Positions 26,083 through 34,680 of a stretch of 64,000 nucleotides of DNA are shown one piece after another. The notes below the pieces were generated by a model. The model was not told the DNA's origin, made no database searches, and was given only the letters and a program-made list of their open reading frames with translations. This DNA comes from Pelobium manganitolerans (GTDB taxonomy: Bacteria > Bacteroidota > Bacteroidia > Sphingobacteriales > Sphingobacteriaceae), in assembly GCF_003609575.1 (NCBI RefSeq), contig NZ_MBTA01000029.1, positions 124,001-188,000 on the forward strand. The letters run 5' to 3'. Each line of letters opens with the position of its first letter. Within the stretch, counting starts at the first letter, position 1. A program made the translations under genes and the position numbers.

Positions 26083-28527
26083 CTATTTGTCCAGCCGTTT
26101 TTCTAAGACAAAAGGTATCCCTCTAGCATTTATCCCTTGAATATTTATATAATAATCCGTTTTGTCTGCAGGTGGCTGAAAAGAAATTTCAGCAGTTCCC
26201 TTCGCGTCGGTTTCTACAATCGGATTCCAATAAACCAAAGCGTTCTGGGGCTGGTTGGGCTTGTTCACATCCGAAGGGAAAAATTCCTTAGCTTTATAAT
26301 AACCCTCTAACCTCACTATAACCGGGTTAACCTTTGCTCCGAGGGTAGCACCTTCGCGCAAGGTTAAAAAAACCACAAAATAGTCTTTTGAAGCACCACC
26401 CGTTGCACGCACCAAATGCTTTATGGTGACATTCTTAATATCAGACATGGGCATATTTAAATAGGTGTCGTAAATATTGTTTCGGACCTCAACATCGGCT
26501 GCCATAGATTCCTCATCCAAGGTCTCATTATCGTCCTCAAAAAAATCATTGCTTCGGCCGTTGATCACAAAACGGGGGTAAATAATTTGTCCGCCGTATC
26601 TGAAAACGATGTAATTATTTGCCCCAGTATCTGCACCGGCCTGTTTGGAGTTTGCTAGCAAGTAATGGCTTAAATTCTGATAATCATGGTCTTTATCCGT
26701 TATATCAAAAACCTCGTCTTTATATCCGAAATCATTAAGCAGCACATCAGCCACAATTATGGGTTGGTTTCCTTTTACTTTAACCTCTTCTAATTCGATG
26801 GTTTTCTCTGTCATACTTTTCCCTTTAGAAAGCAAGTCTTGCTGCTCAAACAATTTATCGCTTACGTTTTCGGGTAGCTCAGTGGAAACTTTGTTTAAAG
26901 ACGGTTTAACGGCATTGCTTTTAAAAAGAGGATCCAACTTTAACCAACCCACATTTTTTGCCTTATCATTTACAGCGTTTACTCTAAAAAGTTGCTCGCC
27001 CAAAAACTTAGCATCGTCAACAAAAAAGTTTCCATTTCGATCTGTTTTTGCCCAAAACAAACCGCTTTTTTCTTTACCCGCGGCGCGTATGGTAACGTTT
27101 GCTCCCTCTATAGGTTTATCGCCTACTTTTGTGCTTACCGTCCCGGATAAAGTAATACCCTGCTCGGGAATGTCTTTTACTACAAAAGAAGTGTCGGCGA
27201 TACGTTGCCATAAATAATTACGCCAACCCTGGGTTAACAGCAGTAAATTTAAATCTTGTTTCCGCGCGGTGTTTGCCAAACTAAAATATTGGTTTGGTTT
27301 TTCTATTTCGTCCCGCAGTTCGGACGTTAAAAATAAATAAGAATATATGTCGGTATTGCCGTTTAGAGCTAATGTGTTCTTTAATACTGCTATAGAAAAA
27401 GCACTTTTTGAAAGGTTATCTTTATCATCGCCTGTTTTCACCTGTATCAATTCTTTATTGCTACTGGATGAATTTGCAATTTCTACGTTAACAGATTTAT
27501 TCGTGTTTTCTACAAATACCAATCGCTCACAGTTAGGCCGACCCTCCGCATCGTAAAGTGTAAAGCTTACCACACCTTGCGGAAGCGTGTTTTTGTATAT
27601 TTTTAATCCCTGCTGAAGGTTTTTAAGGTTAAATTGCTGGCTAACATAGGTTAAGCCTCTCGCGCTTGCAGTTAATAAAACATCTTTATTAAGCACATTA
27701 GATTGTTGATTGGTTTTAACCACAACCTGAAACAAACTGTCCTTTTCGATGACTTGTAAAGCATAGCCTTTTTCTAAAGCTTTTGGCAAATCTGTTCTGA
27801 AAGAAGAAGCACCGATTTTTCCTTTCGCATAATACACCTCCCCGGCTATCGGTTGAAAAAGGAATAAACCTCTGTTACTTTTAGATTCAAATTCGGCTAT
27901 TGCTTCATTCTCTTTATTATAAACCGTACCCGATATGGAAGCGTTGGCATTGCTATTCAAAGCTTTAAAAGCTACAATATTGGGCACATCATTCAACAAA
28001 GAGCCTCCCTCCGGGAAAAAAGCTAAAACTGCATCACTTTTAACTTCATTAACTGCTTTATTTCCAGTTGCCACAGGAGTGCTTTTTTTGGTTAATTTAT
28101 CATGACCAACTTTAGGCTTTTGCGCAGCGATGACCAAATGCTTCTCAAAAAGGAAATTGTCGTTAAAATTGCGCATCCAATTGGTCCAAGCACGTAAAAA
28201 GTACGTACCGGTTTTTAAACTGTCGTCCAGTTCAAAATCACCAAAACCTTTACCTTCATTTAGCTCAATAATTTGCTTCTGCACTTGGTAATTATCATCC
28301 GCACTTACCAGCTCAACGTACAAAGTTTTACTGGTATTAATAAAGTGGTTATCTTGCGCATTTACTAAAAATGCGCTGTACCATAAGGTATTACCGGCTA
28401 TATATGCGTCTTGATCTGTACGCAAATAAGCTTTCTCAAAAAAAAGTTTGGTTTTACTTGGTGCCTGCGCCGCCCCGTTTAAATAAACCAGCAGGCATAT
28501 CGAGAAAAAAATCAGCTTTTTCATCAA
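26083..28527 (-). CDS. Alpha-2-macroglobulin-like (MG2-type) exported protein
   Basis: An 814-residue protein with a signal peptide ending NGAAQA. The first mature segment (KLFFEKAYLRTDQDAYIAGNTLWYSAFLVN) is the MG2-type strand pattern seen in bacterial alpha-2-macroglobulin-like proteins and in Bacteroidota carboxypeptidase-regulatory-like proteins. A carboxypeptidase-D regulatory-like domain follows near 458-530 (ITLSGTVSTKVGDKPIEGANVTI), and a plug-like region near 600-720 (VINGRSNDFFEDD, NVTIKHLVRATG). It ends with a further beta domain (YWNPIVETDAKGTAEISFQPP). No thioester motif or protease site is visible. Such genes are common next to SusCD systems, but their function is unknown. It lacks the shared promoter motif, so it may not belong to the regulon. 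Confidence 0.7.
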   Translation of the reverse strand: MMKKLIFFSICLLVYLNGAAQAPSKTKLFFEKAYLRTDQDAYIAGNTLWYSAFLVNAQDNHFINTSKTLYVELVSADDNYQVQKQIIELNEGKGFGDFELDDSLKTGTYFLRAWTNWMRNFNDNFLFEKHLVIAAQKPKVGHDKLTKKSTPVATGNKAVNEVKSDAVLAFFPEGGSLLNDVPNIVAFKALNSNANASISGTVYNKENEAIAEFESKSNRGLFLFQPIAGEVYYAKGKIGASSFRTDLPKALEKGYALQVIEKDSLFQVVVKTNQQSNVLNKDVLLTASARGLTYVSQQFNLKNLQQGLKIYKNTLPQGVVSFTLYDAEGRPNCERLVFVENTNKSVNVEIANSSSSNKELIQVKTGDDKDNLSKSAFSIAVLKNTLALNGNTDIYSYLFLTSELRDEIEKPNQYFSLANTARKQDLNLLLLTQGWRNYLWQRIADTSFVVKDIPEQGITLSGTVSTKVGDKPIEGANVTIRAAGKEKSGLFWAKTDRNGNFFVDDAKFLGEQLFRVNAVNDKAKNVGWLKLDPLFKSNAVKPSLNKVSTELPENVSDKLFEQQDLLSKGKSMTEKTIELEEVKVKGNQPIIVADVLLNDFGYKDEVFDITDKDHDYQNLSHYLLANSKQAGADTGANNYIVFRYGGQIIYPRFVINGRSNDFFEDDNETLDEESMAADVEVRNNIYDTYLNMPMSDIKNVTIKHLVRATGGASKDYFVVFLTLREGATLGAKVNPVIVRLEGYYKAKEFFPSDVNKPNQPQNALVYWNPIVETDAKGTAEISFQPPADKTDYYINIQGINARGIPFVLEKRLDK

Positions 28528-28710
28528 TTCAATTCTTAGGTTAAACTTTCAAAAGTTTGATAGTGGCAAAATGTTTAATTGGCTATCGGAGAAAAAATAA
28601 TATAATTTTTTAACCGACGATTTTACAAATAAAATTTGAATTGTTAAGGATACAATTTATTTGCGTGATATAGCTCCCATATTATTTACAAGTGATTCAA
28701 AATAACTTAG
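28528..28710. other. AT-rich spacer with no recognised feature
   Basis: This stretch upstream of the MG2-type gene contains no plausible coding frame and no copy of the shared CAGG motif. It presumably includes the promoter of the minus-strand gene, but no convincing -7/-33 pair was found. Confidence 0.4.
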
Positions 28711-28950
28711 GTTATATACTTACGCAAAAGTCCTAGCTTACACAACCATAACAAAGGTTTCGGAAAGAACTTAGTAGAATTAGATGTCTATACTGAAGAC
28801 CATTCATATGGATTTTGCGGAGCAGACGACCTTACATTAAACACCGATTTGGATATCGATTCGGGAAAAACCATTAAATTCATTGAGTTTGCATATCAAC
28901 TCTATTCTCCAGCAGGGAATTATGTTAGAAGAATAACATTAACGTGTTGA
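28711..28950 (+). pseudogene. Remnant 3' end of an unidentified gene
   Basis: An open frame of 79 codons runs to TGA at 28948 without any ATG, GTG or TTG near its beginning; an in-frame TAG precedes it at 28708. The translation (GFGKNLVELDVYTEDHSYGF, DIDSGKTIKFIEFAYQLYSP, ending NYVRRITLTC) has ordinary protein composition and is followed 32 bases later by a good terminator. That combination suggests the tail of a gene whose 5' part has been deleted. I do not recognise the family. Confidence 0.5.
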
Positions 28951-28982
28951 AAAGAACTGTTTGTTAGAACTACCGAAATAGT

Positions 28983-29006
28983 GCCGTCTAATCAGACGGC
29001 TTTTTT
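28983..29006 (+). terminator. Rho-independent terminator after the gene remnant
   Basis: A perfect 7-bp GC-rich stem (GCCGTCT with AGACGGC), a 4-base loop and six T on the plus strand. No intact plus-strand gene ends before it. Confidence 0.85.
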
Positions 29007-29205
29007 ATTTCTCCATGTATCCTAAATCAATCTTTCCTTCTCAGGAAAATCACAGCATCCTAACACTTAAAGAAGCAAAACTTTCTAAAATATTAACTTC
29101 AGCTATAACTCATTTTTATAGGTAACTAGTAAGGTTTTATAGGGAGTTTCTAGGGACTTATTAGCTGATAATCTATATCGGTGTTTTGCAGATAAAGCCT
29201 CTTTG

Positions 29206-29250
29206 CAGGACACCACAGGTTGCCAGACCCACATGTGTTTTTTAGATTTG
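29206..29250 (+). promoter_or_regulatory. Shared activator motif and promoter of the third SusC/SusD pair
   Basis: CAGGACACCA then CAGGTTGCCA (29206-29225), then TAGATTTG (29243-29250), the full Bacteroidota -7 consensus TAnnTTTG. The TTG at 29220 ends 20 bases before it and acts as -33. The SusC start is 50 bases downstream. Confidence 0.88.
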
Positions 29251-29300
29251 GATTAACAGCAATGCTGGAATCCAATATATAACCTTAATTCACTTGTATT

Positions 29301-32300
29301 ATGAGACTGAGAATTTCTAGAAAATTTTCTTTCGTTGGCTTATGTGTTTTAAGCTGCTGCCTTTTTAATACGGCAACAAGCAAAGCGCAAGAAAGGACCA
29401 TCAAAGGAAAAGTTGTGGAAGCAACTAATCAACCTTTACCGGGCGTCACCGTTGAAAACACCACCACAAAAAAAACAACCCAAACAGACCTGTCGGGGAA
29501 TTTTACGATGGTGGCCAACACTAACGACGTACTCAACATTTCGTACATCGGCTTTAAGCCACAAACAATTAAGGTTGGAAACACAACAAATAATTTAAAT
29601 ATCATCCTAAGTGCCGACACTAAATCTTTAGAAGAAGTAGTGGTAATTGGCTACGGCACGCAAAAAAGAGCAAATGTCTCCGGTGCGGTAAGTTCTTTTA
29701 AAGCCGATCAGCTCGAGGAACGTCCTGTAGGTCGTGTGGACCAAGCCATGGTTGGTCAAATGGCAGGTGTAACCGTTAAACAAACTACCGGTTTGCCTGG
29801 AAAAGGTTTAAGCATACAGGTACGCGGTACGGGCACTATTTCTTCCGGAAGCGAGCCTTTATACGTTATCGACGGCTTCCCCTTAGCTACCGCAGCGCCA
29901 AACGGATCTGGGAATTATGCCACAGGCAATCCTTTAGACAACATCAACCCCAATGATATCGAATCTATCCAGGTTTTAAAAGATGCCGCGTCGGCCGCAA
30001 TTTACGGATCAAGAGCGGCAAATGGGGTGGTTTTAATTACCACAAAAAGCGGTAAACAAGGCAAAGCTAAAATTAACGTTAACACCTATGTAGGTTATAA
30101 TGAGGCACAACGCCATGTTGATATGTTAAGTGCTACCGAGTGGATAGACCGCGCTACGGAGATGATTAATTACAACTGGGTGACTTCTGCCCCTGGCCGA
30201 ACAGCAAGCCAAACTAACGAGCAAAGACGTGTTATTTTAGGTTTACAACCTGGCCAAATTAACACCACTTTGATGTACGATGACAGATGGTACCAACCTG
30301 GGATGCCGGGCTTAGTGGCTATTGATTGGCAAAATGAGGGTTTTAGAAAAGGGCTTACCCAAAACTATCAGCTTTCTGCCAGTGGCGGAACCGAGGCCGT
30401 TAAATATTATATCTCTGGAAACTACGCTGGACAAGAGGGTATGCTAATAGGACTTAACTACAAAGCTTATTCTGCAAGAGCAAATGTAGAAGTAAAGCCT
30501 AACAAAGATTTAACAGTAGGCTTAAACTTTGCGCCTACCTATTCTGTAGGTAGCGACCCAGGAGTGGAAGGTAAAGATAACATCTTACATCAGCTTACCA
30601 GTTTAACTCCTGTACAAGAACAAGCAAGCGGTATTTACACCAATGCATATGGCTTTGACAAATATGCCTGGAGCTCTTCTCCCAACAGTCCTATCGCTAA
30701 ATTGGAAAGCACGCTATCACGTAATGCTACCATGCGTAACATCACCAGTATTTATGCACAGTACCAGATTTTGAAAGGTTTAAATTTTAAAACCACTATA
30801 AATTTTGACAACACTGATTTTGAAGGAAAAGTATACCGCCCGTATACCATTACCGGATCCTTAGCAGCACGCCAAACAGATTTAACCAAAAATACTTCAG
30901 GTTCTTTTTCATCATACCGAAAACAAACTTTGGTAAACGAGAACACCTTAAATTACAATACCACATTCGACAAAGACCACAACCTTTCTTTATTAGCGGG
31001 TTATTCTTACAACCAAGATAAGCTTGAAAATGCAAGTCTAAGCTCTACAGGCGGTTTTAGCAGCAGCGTTATCACTACGCTTAATGCAGCAAACTCTTTA
31101 ACAGGAAATACCACCGAAAATAAGAACGTGTTACTTTCTTATTTTGGAAGAGCGCAGTACGATTATAAAGGGAAATATTTGTTTTCAGCAAGTATCCGTA
31201 GAGACGGTTCATCTAGATTTGGCGCTAACACACAATGGGGTATTTTCCCGGCAGCATCTTTAGCTTGGCGCGTTACAGAAGAAAATTTCATGGAGAACAT
31301 CAAAAAAACTTTGTCTGATTTGAAACTAAGATTAAGCTATGGCGAATCCGGAAATTATAATATAGGTGACTACTCTAGCATACCCGTTTTAGCAACTTAC
31401 AATTACTCTTTAAACGGGGTCTCTGTTGTAGGACAGGCGCCAAGTACGGTTGTTAACCCCGATTTGAAATGGGAAAAATCCCGTACTATCAATTTCGGTT
31501 TTGATTTTGGTTTGATAAAAAATCGTATTAGCGGTTCGTTTGATATCTATAAAAGAAAAAGCTCGGACTTATTGCTGAACGTTTCCATCCCTCAAACCAC
31601 AGGCTTTAACACCCTACTAACAAACGCTGGAGAAGTACAAAACAAAGGTTGGGAGTTTGAGGTGACGTCTAGAAACTTAACCGGAGATTTTAGCTGGAAC
31701 ACTTCGTTAAATATTGCCCACAACTCTAACAAGGTCACCTCACTACCTAACGGCCAAACAGAAATCATTGTGCCCTCTAGTTTTGATATTCCGCACAGCG
31801 TAATCCGCGTTGGCGAACCGTTGTTTAGCATTAATGTGGTTAAACAGATAGGTATTTTAACCGCCGAAGATATTGCGAATGGTGCTGCACGCTATGGGAA
31901 CCAAACAGAAGGCGATCCTAAGTATTTTGATGCAAAAAAAGACGGTGTGATTGATGCTGATGACCGTGTGATTGTTGGCCATCCTAATCCAGATTATACC
32001 TACGGAATCACTAATGAGTTCAAGTACAAAAAATTTGATTTAAGTGTGTTAGTACAAGGTCAAACCGGCGGTTCACTTTACTCGCTTTTTGGCCGTTCTG
32101 TTAACCGTACCGGTACTGGTATTACAGATAACGTGTTGGGTACTTGGGCAAACCGGTGGAGATCACCATCAGACCCTGGCGATGGGGAGGTTGGAAAAAC
32201 CACAGGTAATTTTGGCCGTATCAAAAACACCGATTGGTTATATTCGTCAGATTACATCCGTGTACGCAATATCACCTTAGGCTATAATCTCGGAAGCGCG

Positions 32301-32501
32301 TTAAAAGTTAAACAAATTAACAACGCCCGTATTTATATCTCGGCAGAAAACTTTTTCGGACACGACAAGTATACCGGTGGCTTTAATCCAGAAGCCTCCA
32401 ATACGAACGTGAGCGGTAGCTCGGCTTACCCAGAAACCGGTGATTACGGAGGTCTTCCTCTAGCTAAATCGCTGATTTTTGGTTTAAATATTACGTTTTA
32501 A
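29301..32501 (+). CDS. SusC/RagA-family TonB-linked outer membrane transporter (third pair)
   Basis: A 1066-residue oligosaccharide importer. A signal peptide (cleavage near TSKAQ) is followed by the carboxypeptidase-D regulatory-like domain (TIKGKVVEATNQPLPGVTVEN), and then the SusC signature EEVVVIGYGTQKRANVSGAV, which contains the usual TonB-box-like segment. The plug carries PLYVIDGFPL and AASAAIYGSRAANGVVLITT. The barrel ends LIFGLNITF with a terminal aromatic residue. The SusD partner follows after 17 bases. It is driven by the motif-bearing promoter at 29206. The more canonical signature compared with the other two SusC proteins here suggests a separate lineage and ligand. Confidence 0.97.
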   Translation: MRLRISRKFSFVGLCVLSCCLFNTATSKAQERTIKGKVVEATNQPLPGVTVENTTTKKTTQTDLSGNFTMVANTNDVLNISYIGFKPQTIKVGNTTNNLNIILSADTKSLEEVVVIGYGTQKRANVSGAVSSFKADQLEERPVGRVDQAMVGQMAGVTVKQTTGLPGKGLSIQVRGTGTISSGSEPLYVIDGFPLATAAPNGSGNYATGNPLDNINPNDIESIQVLKDAASAAIYGSRAANGVVLITTKSGKQGKAKINVNTYVGYNEAQRHVDMLSATEWIDRATEMINYNWVTSAPGRTASQTNEQRRVILGLQPGQINTTLMYDDRWYQPGMPGLVAIDWQNEGFRKGLTQNYQLSASGGTEAVKYYISGNYAGQEGMLIGLNYKAYSARANVEVKPNKDLTVGLNFAPTYSVGSDPGVEGKDNILHQLTSLTPVQEQASGIYTNAYGFDKYAWSSSPNSPIAKLESTLSRNATMRNITSIYAQYQILKGLNFKTTINFDNTDFEGKVYRPYTITGSLAARQTDLTKNTSGSFSSYRKQTLVNENTLNYNTTFDKDHNLSLLAGYSYNQDKLENASLSSTGGFSSSVITTLNAANSLTGNTTENKNVLLSYFGRAQYDYKGKYLFSASIRRDGSSRFGANTQWGIFPAASLAWRVTEENFMENIKKTLSDLKLRLSYGESGNYNIGDYSSIPVLATYNYSLNGVSVVGQAPSTVVNPDLKWEKSRTINFGFDFGLIKNRISGSFDIYKRKSSDLLLNVSIPQTTGFNTLLTNAGEVQNKGWEFEVTSRNLTGDFSWNTSLNIAHNSNKVTSLPNGQTEIIVPSSFDIPHSVIRVGEPLFSINVVKQIGILTAEDIANGAARYGNQTEGDPKYFDAKKDGVIDADDRVIVGHPNPDYTYGITNEFKYKKFDLSVLVQGQTGGSLYSLFGRSVNRTGTGITDNVLGTWANRWRSPSDPGDGEVGKTTGNFGRIKNTDWLYSSDYIRVRNITLGYNLGSALKVKQINNARIYISAENFFGHDKYTGGFNPEASNTNVSGSSAYPETGDYGGLPLAKSLIFGLNITF

Positions 32502-32518
32502 ATAAAGAGATAATTGTT

Positions 32519-34030
32519 ATGAATAAGATATTAAGCATAGGGGCTGTTGTAGTATTATTACTATTTAATGCCTGCGAGAAAGAACTGAACCAAGTACCTT
32601 TTTCTCAAGCCACCACAGAAACATTTTACGCAATCCCGAACGATTTTATACAAGGTACTAACGCAATTTATTCCAACTTGCGTACTTATCCAGATCGTTT
32701 ACTTAACCTCTCAGAAACCCGATCTGATAATTTATACGCTATATCAGACGGTGGGGTAAGAGACTGGGAAGGCATAAATGACTTTTATAAAAACCTCTCT
32801 ACTAACCCCTACATAGAAGAAGCTTGGGCTACCAATTATAACGGCATATATAAAGCCAACGTGCTATTAGGGCAGATAGAAAAAAACGGGAGTATTATTA
32901 CGGACGAAGTATTAAAGAAACGCTTAGAAGCTGAGGCCAAGTTTTTACGTGCTTTCTTCTACTTTGATCTGGTCCGTATTTTCGGAAAAGTGCCTATTAT
33001 TGACAAGGTTGTAACCGCCAATGAGGCCCTAGCTATCCCGAGAAGCGCTGTTGCAGATGTTTACAAACTCATCGAATCTGATTTGCAATTTGCCGTTGAC
33101 AACCTGCCACCGGTATATACTATCGCAGCAGACAGAGGCCGAGCAACCAGCTATGCTGCAAGAGGTATTTTAGCCTTGGTTTATATGACTAAATCTGGCC
33201 CCACCTATGACATAGAAGGGCCCGGATTGGCATCGAACGAGTGGGGCAAAGCATATACTTTGCTAAACAAAATTGTAGTAGATAATAAGTATGCTTTTGT
33301 TTCAAATTATGCGGATATCTTTTCTTACAGCAATGAGAACAATCCAGAAGTTATTTTTGATGTACAATATAATACCGGCTCAAATCCGGTTACTGGCGCA
33401 ACTTTCCCTTGGCTATTGGCACCGGATAATTGGTTTACTTCTTTAGGAAAACCTGTTCAAGGCGGTTTAACCATCCGCCCAATTTCAAACAGCTTATTAA
33501 GCGCATATCCTGCAAACGATACTCGGAAAGCGTTCTCTATACAAAACGGCTATACAGGTACCGGCGGTGTAGTAGAAACGCGTTCGTTTTTCAAAAAATA
33601 TATTGATTTAACAAAGGTACCGTCTAGCCGTGTGGACTGGCCTATCAATTATATTGTGTTGAGGTATACAGATGTACTAATGTTGCGTGCAGAATGTGTT
33701 TTAAACGGTGGCGGTGGAGACGTAGCTACGGAAGTTATTGCGCCAATTAATCAAATTAGGGCACGCGCTGGGTTAACCGTTCCTTTGGTTACCTTAACCA
33801 TTCCACAATTAATGGAGCAACGTCGTTTAGAGTTTGCCGGCGAAGGCTTACGTTGGCACGATTTGGTTAGAAGCGGCCTGGTAACAACTGTTATCCCAGC
33901 ATGGGATGCTGCCGATGACATTGAAAACAAAATGGAGCCGTTTACTAAGGATTTTGTGATTTACCCAATCCCGTATAATCAAATCAATCTTAAAAAAGAT
34001 TTATACACCCAAAATAAGGGATATAACTAA
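32519..34030 (+). CDS. SusD/RagB-family glycan-binding lipoprotein (third pair)
   Basis: A 503-residue outer membrane lipoprotein, lipobox FNAC (Cys19). Family marks are LNQVPFSQATTETFYAIPNDF at the start, AEAKFLRAFFYFDLVRIFGKVPII near residues 139-162, and the late stretch QRRLEFAGEGLRWHDLVRSG. It functions as lid and ligand binder for the SusC just upstream. A strong terminator follows the stop, so the pair forms a two-gene transcript. Confidence 0.96.
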   Translation: MNKILSIGAVVVLLLFNACEKELNQVPFSQATTETFYAIPNDFIQGTNAIYSNLRTYPDRLLNLSETRSDNLYAISDGGVRDWEGINDFYKNLSTNPYIEEAWATNYNGIYKANVLLGQIEKNGSIITDEVLKKRLEAEAKFLRAFFYFDLVRIFGKVPIIDKVVTANEALAIPRSAVADVYKLIESDLQFAVDNLPPVYTIAADRGRATSYAARGILALVYMTKSGPTYDIEGPGLASNEWGKAYTLLNKIVVDNKYAFVSNYADIFSYSNENNPEVIFDVQYNTGSNPVTGATFPWLLAPDNWFTSLGKPVQGGLTIRPISNSLLSAYPANDTRKAFSIQNGYTGTGGVVETRSFFKKYIDLTKVPSSRVDWPINYIVLRYTDVLMLRAECVLNGGGGDVATEVIAPINQIRARAGLTVPLVTLTIPQLMEQRRLEFAGEGLRWHDLVRSGLVTTVIPAWDAADDIENKMEPFTKDFVIYPIPYNQINLKKDLYTQNKGYN

Positions 34031-34041
34031 TACTTTATCAG

Positions 34042-34076
34042 ACGAGGCTGCATTGATTTGACAGCCTCGTTTTTTA
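34042..34076 (+). terminator. Rho-independent terminator of the third SusC/SusD pair
   Basis: A 9-bp stem (ACGAGGCTG with CAGCCTCGT), an 11-base loop and a run of seven T, starting 12 bases after the SusD stop. Confidence 0.9.
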
Positions 34077-34080
34077 TTAA

Positions 34081-34521
34081 ACGTATTTCAAAAAAATATA
34101 TAACATTATTTTCTTTTTTATTACTAGCTAGTTACCAATTGCAAAAGCACAAAAACAATTAAGCTGGCCTGCACAAACCATGCAAACCAAACCTTGGGCG
34201 CGTTGGTGGTGGCAAGGTAGCGCTGTGGATACGGCAAACTTGTCGTGGATGCTAAAACAGTACCAACAAGCCGGTTTAGGGGGATTGGAAATTACCCCGA
34301 TTTATGGGGTAAAAGGTGCGGAGAATAAATTCATCAATTTCACCTCCCCAAAATGGATGGAGATGTTAGTGTTCACCTTAAACAAAGCTAAAGATTTAGG
34401 CTCAGGCATTGACATGGCGCAAGCTTCTGGCTGGCCTTTCGGAGGACCTTGGGTTAGCAATGCGGATGCCAGCAAATATTTCGCTTACCAAACTTATACT
34501 TTAAAAGCCCCCCGTCCTTAG
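34081..34521 (+). pseudogene. GH106 alpha-L-rhamnosidase remnant (5' end only)
   Basis: The 113 codons from ATG 34180 match the start of GH106 alpha-L-rhamnosidases: WARWWWQGSAVD, GGLEITPIYGVKG, SPKWMEMLVFTLNKAKDLG and ASGWPFGGPWVSN. GH106 enzymes usually run to 800 or more residues; here the frame stops at 34519 after KAPRP. Upstream the original signal peptide is still readable (from 34081: YFKKIYNIIFFFITS, then LPIAKAQKQLSWPAQ), but its first codon is ACG and a TAG interrupts it at 34129. So the gene has lost its start, acquired a nonsense codon, and lost most of its body. The terminator at 34557 probably marks the original 3' end. A functional product is very unlikely. Confidence 0.88.
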
Positions 34522-34556
34522 CCTCCAATTTAAGCACAAAAAGTATTTTTTAGCAA

Positions 34557-34585
34557 GGCTGCGGATTCCTTCCGCAGCCTTTTTT
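34557..34585 (+). terminator. Rho-independent terminator after the GH106 remnant
   Basis: A perfect 9-bp stem (GGCTGCGGA with TCCGCAGCC), a 5-base loop and six T. Confidence 0.92.
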
Positions 34586-34606
34586 ACGGAGCGCCATCCC
34601 GCCAAT

Positions 34607-34651
34607 CAGGATACCACAGGACACCCCTCCCGTTATTTATCCTTACTTTAG
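34607..34651 (+). promoter_or_regulatory. Shared activator motif and promoter of the GH2/GH28 genes
   Basis: CAGGATACCA then CAGGACACCC (34607-34626), then TACTTTAG (34644-34651). Here the two half-sites are nearly identical to each other, showing most clearly that the motif is a 10-bp-period direct repeat. The -33 TTG is absent (ACA instead), suggesting strong dependence on the activator. The GH2 start codon is 29 bases downstream. Confidence 0.8.
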
Positions 34652-34680
34652 GAATCCAATAAAACCATATTCGCAAAAAC

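Noticed and set aside
29120-29154. Four AGG triplets at about 9-12 base intervals upstream of the third SusC promoter
   Set aside because: Spacing is irregular and the triplet is too short to separate from chance; not counted as a regulatory array.
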